This document shows positions 1 through 4,815 of a stretch of DNA of 8,606 nucleotides, piece by piece (position 1 is the first letter of the stretch; every line of letters begins with the position of its first letter). Location of the stretch: positions 1-8,606 of the forward strand of contig MNXK01000130.1 in NCBI GenBank assembly GCA_001872165.1. The letters are read 5' to 3'. Origin of the DNA: Anaerolineae bacterium CG2_30_58_95 (lineage in GTDB: Bacteria > Chloroflexota > Anaerolineae > Anaerolineales > Villigracilaceae). The position numbers and the translations under genes were made by a program. The notes below the pieces were generated by a model. That model saw only the letters and a program-made list of their open reading frames with translations, made no database searches and had not been told where the DNA came from.

Positions 1-621
1 GACCGTTTAATGGCCGCCTACGGCATCCCGACCGCGCCCGTCAAACTGGCGCGCACGGAGGCCGAAGCCGCAAAAATCGCTTCTGAATTGGGTTTTCCGG
101 TTGTGCTGAAAGTGGCCTCGCCGGATATTCCCCATAAATCCGACGTGGGCGGCGTGCTGCTCGGCATTGCTGCTCCTGAGGTTGCTGCCGAGGCCTTCCG
201 CACCGTGATCGGGCGCGCTCGCCTGGCCAAGCCAGATGCCAAAATCGAAGGCGTATACATCCAACATCAATTGCCCGATGGACAGGAAGTCATCCTCGGC
301 GCGGCGCGCGACACGCAATTCGGCGCGCTGATGATGTTCGGCTCCGGCGGCGTGGAAGTGGAGGGCTTGAAAGACGTGGCCTTCGCCCTCGCCCCCCTGA
401 TCCTCTCCGAAGCCGACGAACTGCTGCGCCGCACCTGGGCGGGGAGGAAACTGGGAGGTTTTCGCAGCATTGCCCGCGCGGATGCCGAAGCCGTGAAAGA
501 TGTATTGGTGCGCCTGGCGCGCCTGGCGCATGATTTGCCGGAAATCGCTGAGATCGAGATCAACCCGCTGCGCGTGCTGTCAAAAGGCGCGGTGGCGGTG
601 GATGTGAGGGTGAAATTATGA
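1..621 (+). CDS. ADP-forming acyl-CoA synthetase, C-terminal ATP-grasp domain (5' end outside window)
   Basis: This is the last 206 residues of an NDP-forming acyl/acetyl-CoA synthetase (acetate-CoA ligase, ADP-forming; AcdB-type ATP-grasp_5 domain). The family interconverts acyl-CoA, ADP and phosphate with the free acid, CoA and ATP, usually in fermentative energy conservation. The frame is open from base 1, and the ATG at 10 lies inside the conserved 'YGIP' entry to the ATP-grasp fold, so it is probably not the real start. Visible landmarks are 'FPVVLKVASPDIPHKSDVGG' (nucleotide-binding lysine region and the hallmark PHKSD motif), 'MMFGSGGVEVEGLKD' (glycine-rich loop) and the C-terminal 'EIEINPL' (metal-binding acidic/Asn motif). 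A full-length protein would normally carry CoA-binding and ligase domains upstream, which cannot be seen here. Its TGA overlaps an ATG (ATGA at 618-621). Some family members are fused to acetyltransferase domains; that cannot be judged from this fragment. Confidence 0.9.
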   Translation, partial: DRLMAAYGIPTAPVKLARTEAEAAKIASELGFPVVLKVASPDIPHKSDVGGVLLGIAAPEVAAEAFRTVIGRARLAKPDAKIEGVYIQHQLPDGQEVILGAARDTQFGALMMFGSGGVEVEGLKDVAFALAPLILSEADELLRRTWAGRKLGGFRSIARADAEAVKDVLVRLARLAHDLPEIAEIEINPLRVLSKGAVAVDVRVKL

Positions 622-628
622 CCGCGCC

Positions 629-721
629 ATGCCCTCGGTGGGGGTCAACGTGGCCTGGATCGGGATTGCCATCTTTGCGCTGCTCCGAAAACGTACCGCT
701 CGTAAAAAAGAGAGCGTCTGA
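629..721 (+). pseudogene. Possible remnant or small ORF with a transmembrane tail
   Basis: From an ATG at 629 this frame encodes 30 residues: a hydrophobic stretch 'VNVAWIGIAIFALL' followed by a very basic tail 'RKRTARKKESV'. This is what the membrane-anchored C-terminus of a larger protein looks like. A better-placed start lies at 618: it overlaps the synthetase stop as ATGA and follows GAGGGTG, but it reads a different frame. A single extra G in the G5 run at 640-644 would join that start to the transmembrane tail, giving about 34 residues. The TGA stop lies in the loop of the terminator hairpin. It may be a truncated or frameshifted remnant, a real small membrane protein, or chance. No family recognised. 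Confidence 0.3.
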
Positions 722-740
722 CAACGCTCTCTGCATTTTT
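709..740. terminator. Bidirectional rho-independent terminator
   Basis: A perfect 9-bp stem, AGAGAGCGT (709-717) with ACGCTCTCT (724-732), encloses a 6-nt loop. On the - strand the stem is followed directly by a run of T (plus-strand A at 704-708), a strong intrinsic terminator for the toxin-antitoxin transcript. On the + strand it is followed by GCA and five T (736-740), a weaker terminator for the synthetase transcript. It sits exactly between the two converging genes. Confidence 0.85.
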
Positions 741-758
741 GCGGGGAGAATGGCCTCT

Positions 759-1175
759 TTACCTGCCTTCCAGTCCATAGAATTGCAACTGGCGCGGGGT
801 GATGATGCCGGTGGTTTCGTAGGATTTCAAACGCAACAGATCTTTATCGAAAGTCACGATCAGGCTGGCATTGCCGGTCACTGCACATTCCAGGATGCGA
901 TTGTCGTCTTCGTCTGCTTCCACAACCTGCAGGGTGATCTGCGGTTCGACAATTTCAACTATGTCGCGGATGATTTTCAAGAAAAGAGTAACGCGTTCCT
1001 GTGACCATCCCAATTTGTTCCGGACTTTTTCTTCCAGTTCGGACAGAATGGCGGGGGATGTGAGCAAGATGATACGGTGGGCGGAGGCCAGTTCGAGGAC
1101 CGTCTCGGCCTCGTGTCCGTGCAGCGCGGCCGAGATATAGACGTTGGTGTCGAAAACCACCCTGAGCAGCACCAT
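759..1175 (-). CDS. PIN-domain toxin (VapC-like ribonuclease, PIN_3/COG1569 type)
   Basis: This 138-residue protein is a complete single PIN domain, the usual size for this toxin family. PIN toxins are Mg-dependent endoribonucleases that cut RNA and slow growth when their antitoxin is lost. The acidic active-site set is visible: D9 in 'VVFDTNVYISA', E46 in 'ILSELEEK', D90/D91 in 'EADEDDNRILECA', and D110 in 'IVTFDKDLL'. The 'DDNRILECA' block is characteristic of the 'putative toxin-antitoxin system toxin component, PIN family' group. The start ATG is 6 nt after the antitoxin stop, with a weak GGGG-type ribosome site overlapping the end of the antitoxin gene, so translation is probably coupled. 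A terminator follows its stop codon within 20-50 nt. No sign of inactivation is seen. The RNA target cannot be predicted. Confidence 0.92.
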   Translation of the reverse strand: MVLLRVVFDTNVYISAALHGHEAETVLELASAHRIILLTSPAILSELEEKVRNKLGWSQERVTLFLKIIRDIVEIVEPQITLQVVEADEDDNRILECAVTGNASLIVTFDKDLLRLKSYETTGIITPRQLQFYGLEGR

Positions 1176-1181
1176 GGATTG

Positions 1182-1421
1182 TTACCCCAACAACAGTTCT
1201 AGTTCCTCGTCGGTATGGATGCCAAGCCGGCTTGCTGTCTCGCTTCCCCATATCCGGATTGTCTGCCAACGCCGCATAAACTGGTAGTGGCGGAAGGCTT
1301 CGCGGATCAACTCGCTCTTGGTGCGGTGCTCATCCTGCGCCGTTTCTTCGATCATCTCATACAACTCCGGCGGGACAGAGATATTCAAAATCCGTCTTTT
1401 CTGGTTAAGTACAATAGTCAT
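1182..1421 (-). CDS. Ribbon-helix-helix antitoxin
   Basis: This 79-residue protein has an N-terminal ribbon-helix-helix DNA-binding domain. 'RRILNISVPPELYEMIEE' (about 9-26) gives the beta strand and first helix, and 'HRTKSELIREAFRHY' (about 32-46) gives the second helix, the normal CopG/MetJ/Arc layout. The C-terminal part ('IRIWGSETASRLGIHTDEELELLLG') would be the toxin-binding tail. RHH antitoxins bind as dimers to palindromes in their own promoter. A perfect palindrome lies just upstream at 1433-1447. AGGAGA (plus-strand 1425-1430) is a strong ribosome site ideally spaced from the ATG at 1421, much better than the site before the toxin, which fits the usual excess of antitoxin. It is followed 6 nt later by the PIN toxin. 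Confidence 0.9.
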   Translation of the reverse strand: MTIVLNQKRRILNISVPPELYEMIEETAQDEHRTKSELIREAFRHYQFMRRWQTIRIWGSETASRLGIHTDEELELLLG

Positions 1422-1432
1422 ACGATCTCCTG

Positions 1433-1452
1433 TAATACAATGTATTATAACA
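1433..1452 (-). promoter_or_regulatory. Promoter and autoregulatory operator of the toxin-antitoxin pair
   Basis: TAATACA (1433-1439), one central base, then TGTATTA (1441-1447) form a perfect 7-1-7 palindrome 12-26 bp upstream of the antitoxin ATG. On the - strand, TGTTATAAT (1452-1444) is a consensus extended -10 element (TGn plus TATAAT). No convincing -35 hexamer lies at the expected spacing. The operator overlaps the -10 box and the expected transcription start, so a bound RHH dimer would block RNA polymerase. The element also overlaps the last codons and TAA stop (1447-1445) of the upstream desulfhydrase gene. Confidence 0.75.
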
Positions 1453-2404
1453 GATTTTGACCGTACATTTCCGCGAACAGCGCCGTCGTCCCGCCGGTGT
1501 GCCAGAAAAGCGCCGTTTCGTCTTTCTTGAAGAACCCTTTACGGATCAGGTCAATCATCCCGGCTGCGGCGCGGCCGGTGTAGACCGGGTCGAGCAGCAG
1601 GCCATCATAGCGGGCGAACAAGTGGATCGCCTCGCGCTCGGCTTCGGTCAGCACACCGTAACCGGCGGTGTTGTAATCCGCATTGACCAGGATCTCATCG
1701 GGTGAAAACTCGATCCGCTTGCCCAGCCCCTCCGCCGTCTCGGAAGCCAGTTTTACCACGCGTTCTTGCAAAACCCTCTCCGGCTCGTCCACGCTGATGC
1801 CCAGGATTTTGCCCTTGTAACCGAAGAGCCGCGCGCCGAGGACGAGTCCCGCCTGCGTCCCACCGGAGGAGGAGGCAAAGACGATCCAGTCCGCGTCCAT
1901 GCCCTGGCCGACAAATTCCTCGACGGCGAACGCGTACCCCAGTGCGCCAACCGGGTTTGACCCGCCGTAGGGGACGAGATACGGCTTGTGTCCCTCTCGT
2001 TGAGCCTGGTCGAATGTTTGCTGGAGTACGACCTCACGTTGGGACTTTTCCGCCCAGACGATCTCCGCGCCAAAGAGATGGTCGAGCAGGAGGTTGCCGG
2101 AAACTTGCGCAGGCGGATCGCCGGTCAATACCAGGATGCACTTGAAACCAAAACGAGCCGCGGCTGCGGCCGTCTGCCGGCAGTGGTTGGACTGCACCGC
2201 GCCAGCGGTGATCAGCATTTGCGCGCCCTGCGCCTGCGCATCGGCGATCAGGAATTCCAGCTTGCGGATCTTGTTGCCGCCGAATGCCAGCCCGGTCTGG
2301 TCGTCGCGCTTGACCAGTAACCGCGGTCCGCCGAGCGCCTCGGTCAGGCGCGGCAGGATTTCGATGGGGGTTGGGAGATGAGCAAATTTCAGGCGAGGTA
2401 TCAT
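1445..2404 (-). CDS. D-cysteine desulfhydrase / ACC deaminase family PLP enzyme
   Basis: This 319-residue, fold-type II PLP enzyme has the normal length for D-cysteine desulfhydrase and 1-aminocyclopropane-1-carboxylate deaminase. Visible motifs are 'VKRDDQTGLAFGGNKIRKLE' (31-50) with the PLP Schiff-base lysine K45, 'AGAVQSNHCRQTAAAAA' (67-83) with the S-N-H substrate loop, the glycine-rich 'SSSGGTQAGL' (178-187), and 'WHTGGTTALF' (301-310) near the cofactor phosphate and pyridine ring. Family members release ammonia and an oxo-acid from D-cysteine (with sulfide) or from ACC. Sequence alone does not decide between them, but bacterial members outside plant-associated genera are usually D-cysteine desulfhydrases. 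The start is supported by AAGGAA 8 nt upstream. It follows the second FemAB gene by 42 nt and may be co-transcribed with it. Its stop lies inside the promoter/operator of the downstream toxin-antitoxin pair. Confidence 0.9.
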   Translation of the reverse strand: MIPRLKFAHLPTPIEILPRLTEALGGPRLLVKRDDQTGLAFGGNKIRKLEFLIADAQAQGAQMLITAGAVQSNHCRQTAAAAARFGFKCILVLTGDPPAQVSGNLLLDHLFGAEIVWAEKSQREVVLQQTFDQAQREGHKPYLVPYGGSNPVGALGYAFAVEEFVGQGMDADWIVFASSSGGTQAGLVLGARLFGYKGKILGISVDEPERVLQERVVKLASETAEGLGKRIEFSPDEILVNADYNTAGYGVLTEAEREAIHLFARYDGLLLDPVYTGRAAAGMIDLIRKGFFKKDETALFWHTGGTTALFAEMYGQNLL

Positions 2405-2446
2405 AGAATTTCCTTGTTCTTTGTTAGTGTCTTCGAGCCTTCGTGG
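2405..2446 (-). other. Short intergenic spacer with ACNACGAAG-like degenerate repeat
   Basis: The gap between the FemAB stop and the desulfhydrase start reads on the - strand as ACCACGAAGGCTCGAAGACA followed by A-rich sequence ending in AAGGAA before the ATG. The CGAAG word recurs at 8-nt spacing, resembling a degraded tandem array like those elsewhere in this cluster. No promoter or terminator is evident. Confidence 0.4.
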
Positions 2447-3691
2447 TCAGCTTCCAATACTTTGACGCGTGCGTGACATGCCTCTTGCTCTCATGATGTC
2501 GAGTAGGCGAGGAATAGACTGTGTGTACAGCTTGTACAGCAACGTACTGGCGGGATAGTCCCACGCGCCCAGCGTGCGCACGACCTGCCCGCCCAGTCCC
2601 TCCTTGAAGCGGAACACACCCCACATCGAGTCGCTCTCATCGAAGACATCCGGCGCGCCCCACAAGTCATAAACTGTGCATCCCGCTGCCTTCGCCCGGC
2701 GCATGGCTTCCCATTGCAGCAAGTGGTTGGGCATCTTCTCGCGGTGGGTCTGGCGCGACATGCCGTATAAATAATAGGCGCGCCCCGCGAAGTAAAAAAC
2801 AAAGATTGCGGCGACGGGCTGGCCTTCGACTTCGGCGATTAAGGGTTCGCAGGTTGGCAAGTTCACAGGTTTGAACGTTCCAACATTCAAACTTTCCAAC
2901 TTGCCAACGTGTGAGTGCATAAAAGTCTGCCAAACGGTTTGGTAATAGTTTTCGTCTCGAATGACGAACCCATCCCGCACCGAGGTTTCCGCATACAACT
3001 TGTAGAGCATCGGCAGATCAGCCAGCGTGCCGGGGCGCACGGTCACGCCCTTCTTCTCTGCCAGGCGGACGTTATAGCGCGTCTTCTGTTTCATGCGCGC
3101 CAGCAGCTCGTCTTCGGATAAGGTCAGATCAATCAGGACGGTATTGCGGAACTGGATCTGGTCGGACGAAAATAACCAACCGCGCCGGGTCAAATCGGAC
3201 CTCACGGCCTGTCCGCCGTTATCCCTTCGGATAATACCCTCAGGGCAGGCTTCGGCCATGTCTGCGCTGCCAGGGATTCCCGTCCCCAGCGCCACGTCCG
3301 GGTCAATTTTGACGAAGATGGCGCCCTGCTTCCTGGCAAAAGTCTGCAAATCGTCCAGCACGCGGGCGCGAAGGGCGGCATCGTTCCAGTTCATCAACGG
3401 GCCCTTCGGGACGTACAGCAGGCACATCTTTTTTGCAAACCCGCTGACAGGTATAGTGCGCTTCAAAATCATGGCAGCAGCGGTGGGCGGGGTAGGGGTT
3501 AGGGGATGCGAGTTAGGGGTTACAGGGTATGAGTTACGGGTTACGGGTTGCGAATGCCAGGTGAACGGCATTGGCTTCCAGCCATACTTGGCTTTCACCT
3601 GCGCCCATTCCCATGTCTGTAAAAGGTGGGGGTTGGGCAGGCTTGCGATCAATCCATTCCACGCAGAAGGCTCACCGCGAAACGCGTCCAT
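2447..3691 (-). CDS. FemAB-family aminoacyltransferase (peptidoglycan bridge formation), repeat-bearing copy 1
   Basis: This 414-residue FemA/FemB/FemX-family protein has two GNAT-like lobes. The family adds amino acids from aminoacyl-tRNA to the stem peptide of lipid II or peptidoglycan; the actual amino acid and acceptor are unknown here. Visible family signatures are 'PHLLQTWEWAQVKAKYGW' (21-38), 'YVPKGPL' (93-99), 'IFVKIDPD' (125-132), 'KQKTRYNVRLAEKKGV' (201-216), 'LIAEVEGQPVAAIFVF' (284-299), 'HLLQWEAMRRAK' (323-334), 'YDLWGAPD' (341-348) and 'GVFRFKEGLGG' (358-368). The chosen ATG at 3691 gives 1-nt overlap (TGATG) with the other FemAB gene. The frame stays open to 3853, but that extension only overlaps the neighbour and has no family similarity. 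The protein is longer than expected because three repeat elements are read through in frame, at about residues 47-67, 148-162 and 262-283. They fall between conserved blocks, so the enzyme may still work. Confidence 0.88.
   Translation of the reverse strand: MDAFRGEPSAWNGLIASLPNPHLLQTWEWAQVKAKYGWKPMPFTWHSQPVTRNSYPVTPNSHPLTPTPPTAAAMILKRTIPVSGFAKKMCLLYVPKGPLMNWNDAALRARVLDDLQTFARKQGAIFVKIDPDVALGTGIPGSADMAEACPEGIIRRDNGGQAVRSDLTRRGWLFSSDQIQFRNTVLIDLTLSEDELLARMKQKTRYNVRLAEKKGVTVRPGTLADLPMLYKLYAETSVRDGFVIRDENYYQTVWQTFMHSHVGKLESLNVGTFKPVNLPTCEPLIAEVEGQPVAAIFVFYFAGRAYYLYGMSRQTHREKMPNHLLQWEAMRRAKAAGCTVYDLWGAPDVFDESDSMWGVFRFKEGLGGQVVRTLGAWDYPASTLLYKLYTQSIPRLLDIMRARGMSRTRQSIGS
2845..2908 (-). repeat. Eight-unit octamer array forming an inverted repeat inside FemAB copy 1
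   Basis: On the - strand the segment divides into eight consecutive 8-mers. The first four are GTT-starting units (GTTGGCAA, GTTGGAAA, GTTTGAAT, GTTGGAAC), then GTTCAAAC, and the last three tend toward the reverse complement (CTGTGAAC, TTGCCAAC, CTGCGAAC). As a result GTTGGCAAGTT (2853-2863) pairs perfectly with AACTTGCCAAC (2898-2908), and GTTTGAA (2869-2875) pairs with TTCAAAC (2886-2892), giving a long nested hairpin. It encodes about 'VGKLESLNVGTFKPVNLPT'. The paralogous FemAB lacks this insert at the matching place, just before 'LVAEYEGRPLAAL'. Confidence 0.8.
3206..3251 (-). repeat. Palindromic element inside FemAB copy 1
   Basis: GCCTGTCC (3207-3214) pairs with GGGCAGGC (3243-3250) through 8 bp with one G-T, around an inner perfect hairpin TTATCC-CTTC-GGATAA (3219-3234). 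It is read in frame as roughly 'ACPEGIIRRDNGGQA' (148-162), a polar segment between the conserved 'KIDPD...GTGIPGS' and 'SDLTRRGWLFS' regions. It lies in the same inter-block loop (after the 'FxKxxPD' motif) that carries the duplicated element in the other FemAB protein. Confidence 0.65.
3485..3505 (+). other. Putative G-quadruplex on the template strand of FemAB copy 1
   Basis: The + strand carries four G-runs with very short loops: GGG (3485-3487), C, GGGG (3489-3492), TA, GGGG (3495-3498), TTA, GGGG (3502-3505). This meets the canonical intramolecular G4 pattern (loops of 1, 2 and 3). It lies on the non-coding (template) strand at the edge of the heptamer array, so it could form in DNA but not in the mRNA. 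Confidence 0.6.
3491..3553 (-). repeat. Three 21-nt units (nine heptamers) inside FemAB copy 1
   Basis: The 63-bp segment divides exactly into three 21-bp units (3491-3511, 3512-3532, 3533-3553), each made of three heptamers related to GTTASGG on the + strand; the last unit is GTTACGG, GTTACGG, GTTGCGA. On the coding strand each unit gives one 7-residue repeat: SQPVTRN, SYPVTPN, SHPLTPT (residues 47-67). The array is in register with the codons and is flanked by normal FemAB sequence ('GWKPMPFTW' and 'MILKRT'). Confidence 0.85.
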
Positions 3692-4815
3692 CACCTCTGC
3701 CCCCTCGCTCCCCTGCCCCCTGGCTCCTCTGCGCCCCTGCTCATCCGCCACAGGTACAAACGGTATAACGGCAGGTTGTAAACCCGGTCTAGCGCCCCCG
3801 CCGCCCGCCGCAACTCCCCGCCGAAGCCGCGCTTGAAGCGATAAACGCCCCACAGCCCATCGCGACGGGTTTCGAAATTGGCCTCCAGCGTTGCCTCGTC
3901 TTCGTCGGGAACGCCCCAGAGATCATATTCCTCGCAGCCGCGCGCTTTGGCCCAGCGCATGGCCTCCCATTGCAGCAGATAGGTCGGCATGAGATTGCGC
4001 GACTCGTCCGTTGAAGCGCCATAGAAATACCATGCCCGTTTGCCGCGCGCAAAGACCATCAGCGCAGCCAAAGGCCTGCCCTCGTATTCGGCGACGAGCA
4101 TTTCACACATGCCTGCCTCGTGGAAAAGGTCGTAAGCGCGGCGGTAATATTCCAGTGAGTGCACACCGAAGACATCGCGCTCGCCGGTGGCCAGCACCAT
4201 GCGATGAAAAGCCGCCACATCGTCCCAGGTGCGCACGGCCACGCCTTTTTTCTCCGCCAGGCGAATGTTATAGCGGCACTTCTGCTTCATGCGCGCAAGG
4301 ATTTCCTCTCCACTGCCGCGCAGGTCAACGATGATGGTGCGGCGAGGTTGAATGTTGTGCGGACTGGCGCGGAGTGCGAAGTCTCCTGACTTCGCAATGC
4401 GACGACGGGAGTCGTCGCACTCCCATTCAACAGGTTCGATTTTCACTTGGAGTGCGAAGTCTCCTGACTTCGCAATGCGACGACGGGAGTCGTCGCACTC
4501 CCAGTCATCCGGTTCGACTTTCAAGAAAATGGCGCGGCGGGCGCGGCAGACCTCATCCACTTCCGCCCAAAACTGTTCACTGATCACTGAACACTGATCA
4601 CTGAACACTGGTCCCTTTGGCATGTATCCCAGCGTAAACCCCAGTGGCAATTTGCGAAATAAAATCTGTGCGCCGCAATCCCCGACGATGACGCGCGCCG
4701 CCTCCCATCCAAAGGCAGACTTGAGTTCTCCCCATTCGCCGGTCTGCAGCAGATGCGTTTCGGGATGGGCTGCCAGGAATTCTTTCCACTCGGCAAGAGA
4801 GCTTTCAACCTTCAA
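3691..4815 (-). CDS. FemAB-family aminoacyltransferase, repeat-bearing copy 2 (TTG start)
   Basis: This 374-residue FemA/FemB/FemX-family protein is paralogous to the next gene in the operon. Shared blocks include 'THLLQTGEWGELKSAFGW' (20-37), 'YMPKGP' (64-69), 'IFLKVEPD' (96-103), 'MKQKCRYNIRLAEKKGV' (176-192), 'LVAEYEGRPLAALMVF' (240-255), 'YLLQWEAMRWAK' (279-290), 'YDLWGVPD' (297-304) and 'GVYRFKRGFGG' (323-333). The probable role is addition of amino acids to peptidoglycan precursors from aminoacyl-tRNA at the cytoplasmic face; tandem FemAB genes can add successive residues. The only start near the conserved N-terminus is TTG at 4815, because an in-frame TAA lies at 4827-4825. Three insert types distort the protein: a heptamer array (about 70-81), a 26-residue tandem duplication (105-156 region) and an octamer-encoded C-terminal tail 'SRGAEEPGGRGARGQR'. 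Its stop overlaps the next start by 1 nt. Confidence 0.87.
   Translation of the reverse strand: MKVESSLAEWKEFLAAHPETHLLQTGEWGELKSAFGWEAARVIVGDCGAQILFRKLPLGFTLGYMPKGPVFSDQCSVISEQFWAEVDEVCRARRAIFLKVEPDDWECDDSRRRIAKSGDFALQVKIEPVEWECDDSRRRIAKSGDFALRASPHNIQPRRTIIVDLRGSGEEILARMKQKCRYNIRLAEKKGVAVRTWDDVAAFHRMVLATGERDVFGVHSLEYYRRAYDLFHEAGMCEMLVAEYEGRPLAALMVFARGKRAWYFYGASTDESRNLMPTYLLQWEAMRWAKARGCEEYDLWGVPDEDEATLEANFETRRDGLWGVYRFKRGFGGELRRAAGALDRVYNLPLYRLYLWRMSRGAEEPGGRGARGQR
3695..3742 (-). repeat. Six-unit octamer array at the junction of the two FemAB genes
   Basis: Six consecutive 8-mers fit GNGCNRRG on the - strand (for example GAGCAGGG at 3742-3735, GGGCAGGG at 3718-3711 and GGGCAGAG at 3702-3695). 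They encode the Gly/Arg/Glu-rich C-terminal tail of the upstream FemAB protein and stop 4 nt short of the shared TGATG stop/start. The purine-rich unit with GAGGGGG (3707-3701) lies about 9 nt from the next ATG and is the only good ribosome-binding candidate for that gene. Confidence 0.75.
4371..4425 (-). repeat. 55-bp double-hairpin element, copy A, in FemAB copy 2
   Basis: The element holds two adjacent perfect hairpins: TGCGAAGT (4375-4382) with ACTTCGCA (4389-4396), and TGCGACGAC (4398-4406) with GTCGTCGCA (4411-4419) around a GGGA loop. They are closed by GGAG (4371-4374) and CTCC (4420-4423). Alternatively GGAGTGCGA (4371-4379) can pair with TCGCACTCC (4415-4423). Read in frame on the - strand it gives 'WECDDSRRRIAKSGDFAL'. 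It is base-for-base identical to copy B, 78 bp away. Confidence 0.88.
4449..4503 (-). repeat. 55-bp double-hairpin element, copy B, in FemAB copy 2
   Basis: This is identical to the element at 4371-4425, and the two starts are exactly 78 bp (26 codons) apart. The 23 bp after each copy (4426-4448 and 4504-4526) are also related but diverged, and encode 'KIEPVE' and 'KVEPDD', the conserved FemAB 'FLKVEPD' segment. The arrangement is therefore a tandem duplication of element plus host sequence. The element copies stayed identical while the host part drifted. Confidence 0.88.
4579..4613 (-). repeat. Five-unit heptamer array ACTGRWC in FemAB copy 2
   Basis: On the + strand the segment is five consecutive 7-mers, ACTGATC, ACTGAAC, ACTGATC, ACTGAAC and ACTGGTC, with no spacers. 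On the coding strand it gives 'PVFSDQCSVIS', directly after the conserved 'YMPKGP' block and before 'FWAEVDEVC'. The paralogous protein has ordinary sequence ('LMNWNDAALRARVL') at this place. Confidence 0.85.

Noticed and set aside
618..1004. Long + strand frame of 128 codons after the synthetase
   Set aside because: Most of it is antisense to the clearly real PIN toxin and crosses the terminator. No family-like sequence is seen.
3491..3553. Telomere-like GGGTTA repeat
   Set aside because: The periodicity is 7/21 bp, not 6, the units are degenerate and codon-matched, and the array is internal to a gene with normal sequence on both sides.
3692..3853. Upstream extension of FemAB copy 1 to 3853
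   Set aside because: The extra 54 residues only overlap the preceding FemAB gene in another frame and are Gly/Arg/Ala-rich. The ATG at 3691 precedes the conserved N-terminus and overlaps the previous stop by 1 nt.
4371..4503. Possible minimal CRISPR array (two identical dyad-symmetric repeats)
   Set aside because: There are only two copies, repeats are 55 bp, the 23-bp intervals resemble each other and encode conserved FemAB residues, and everything lies in an open reading frame with no cas genes.
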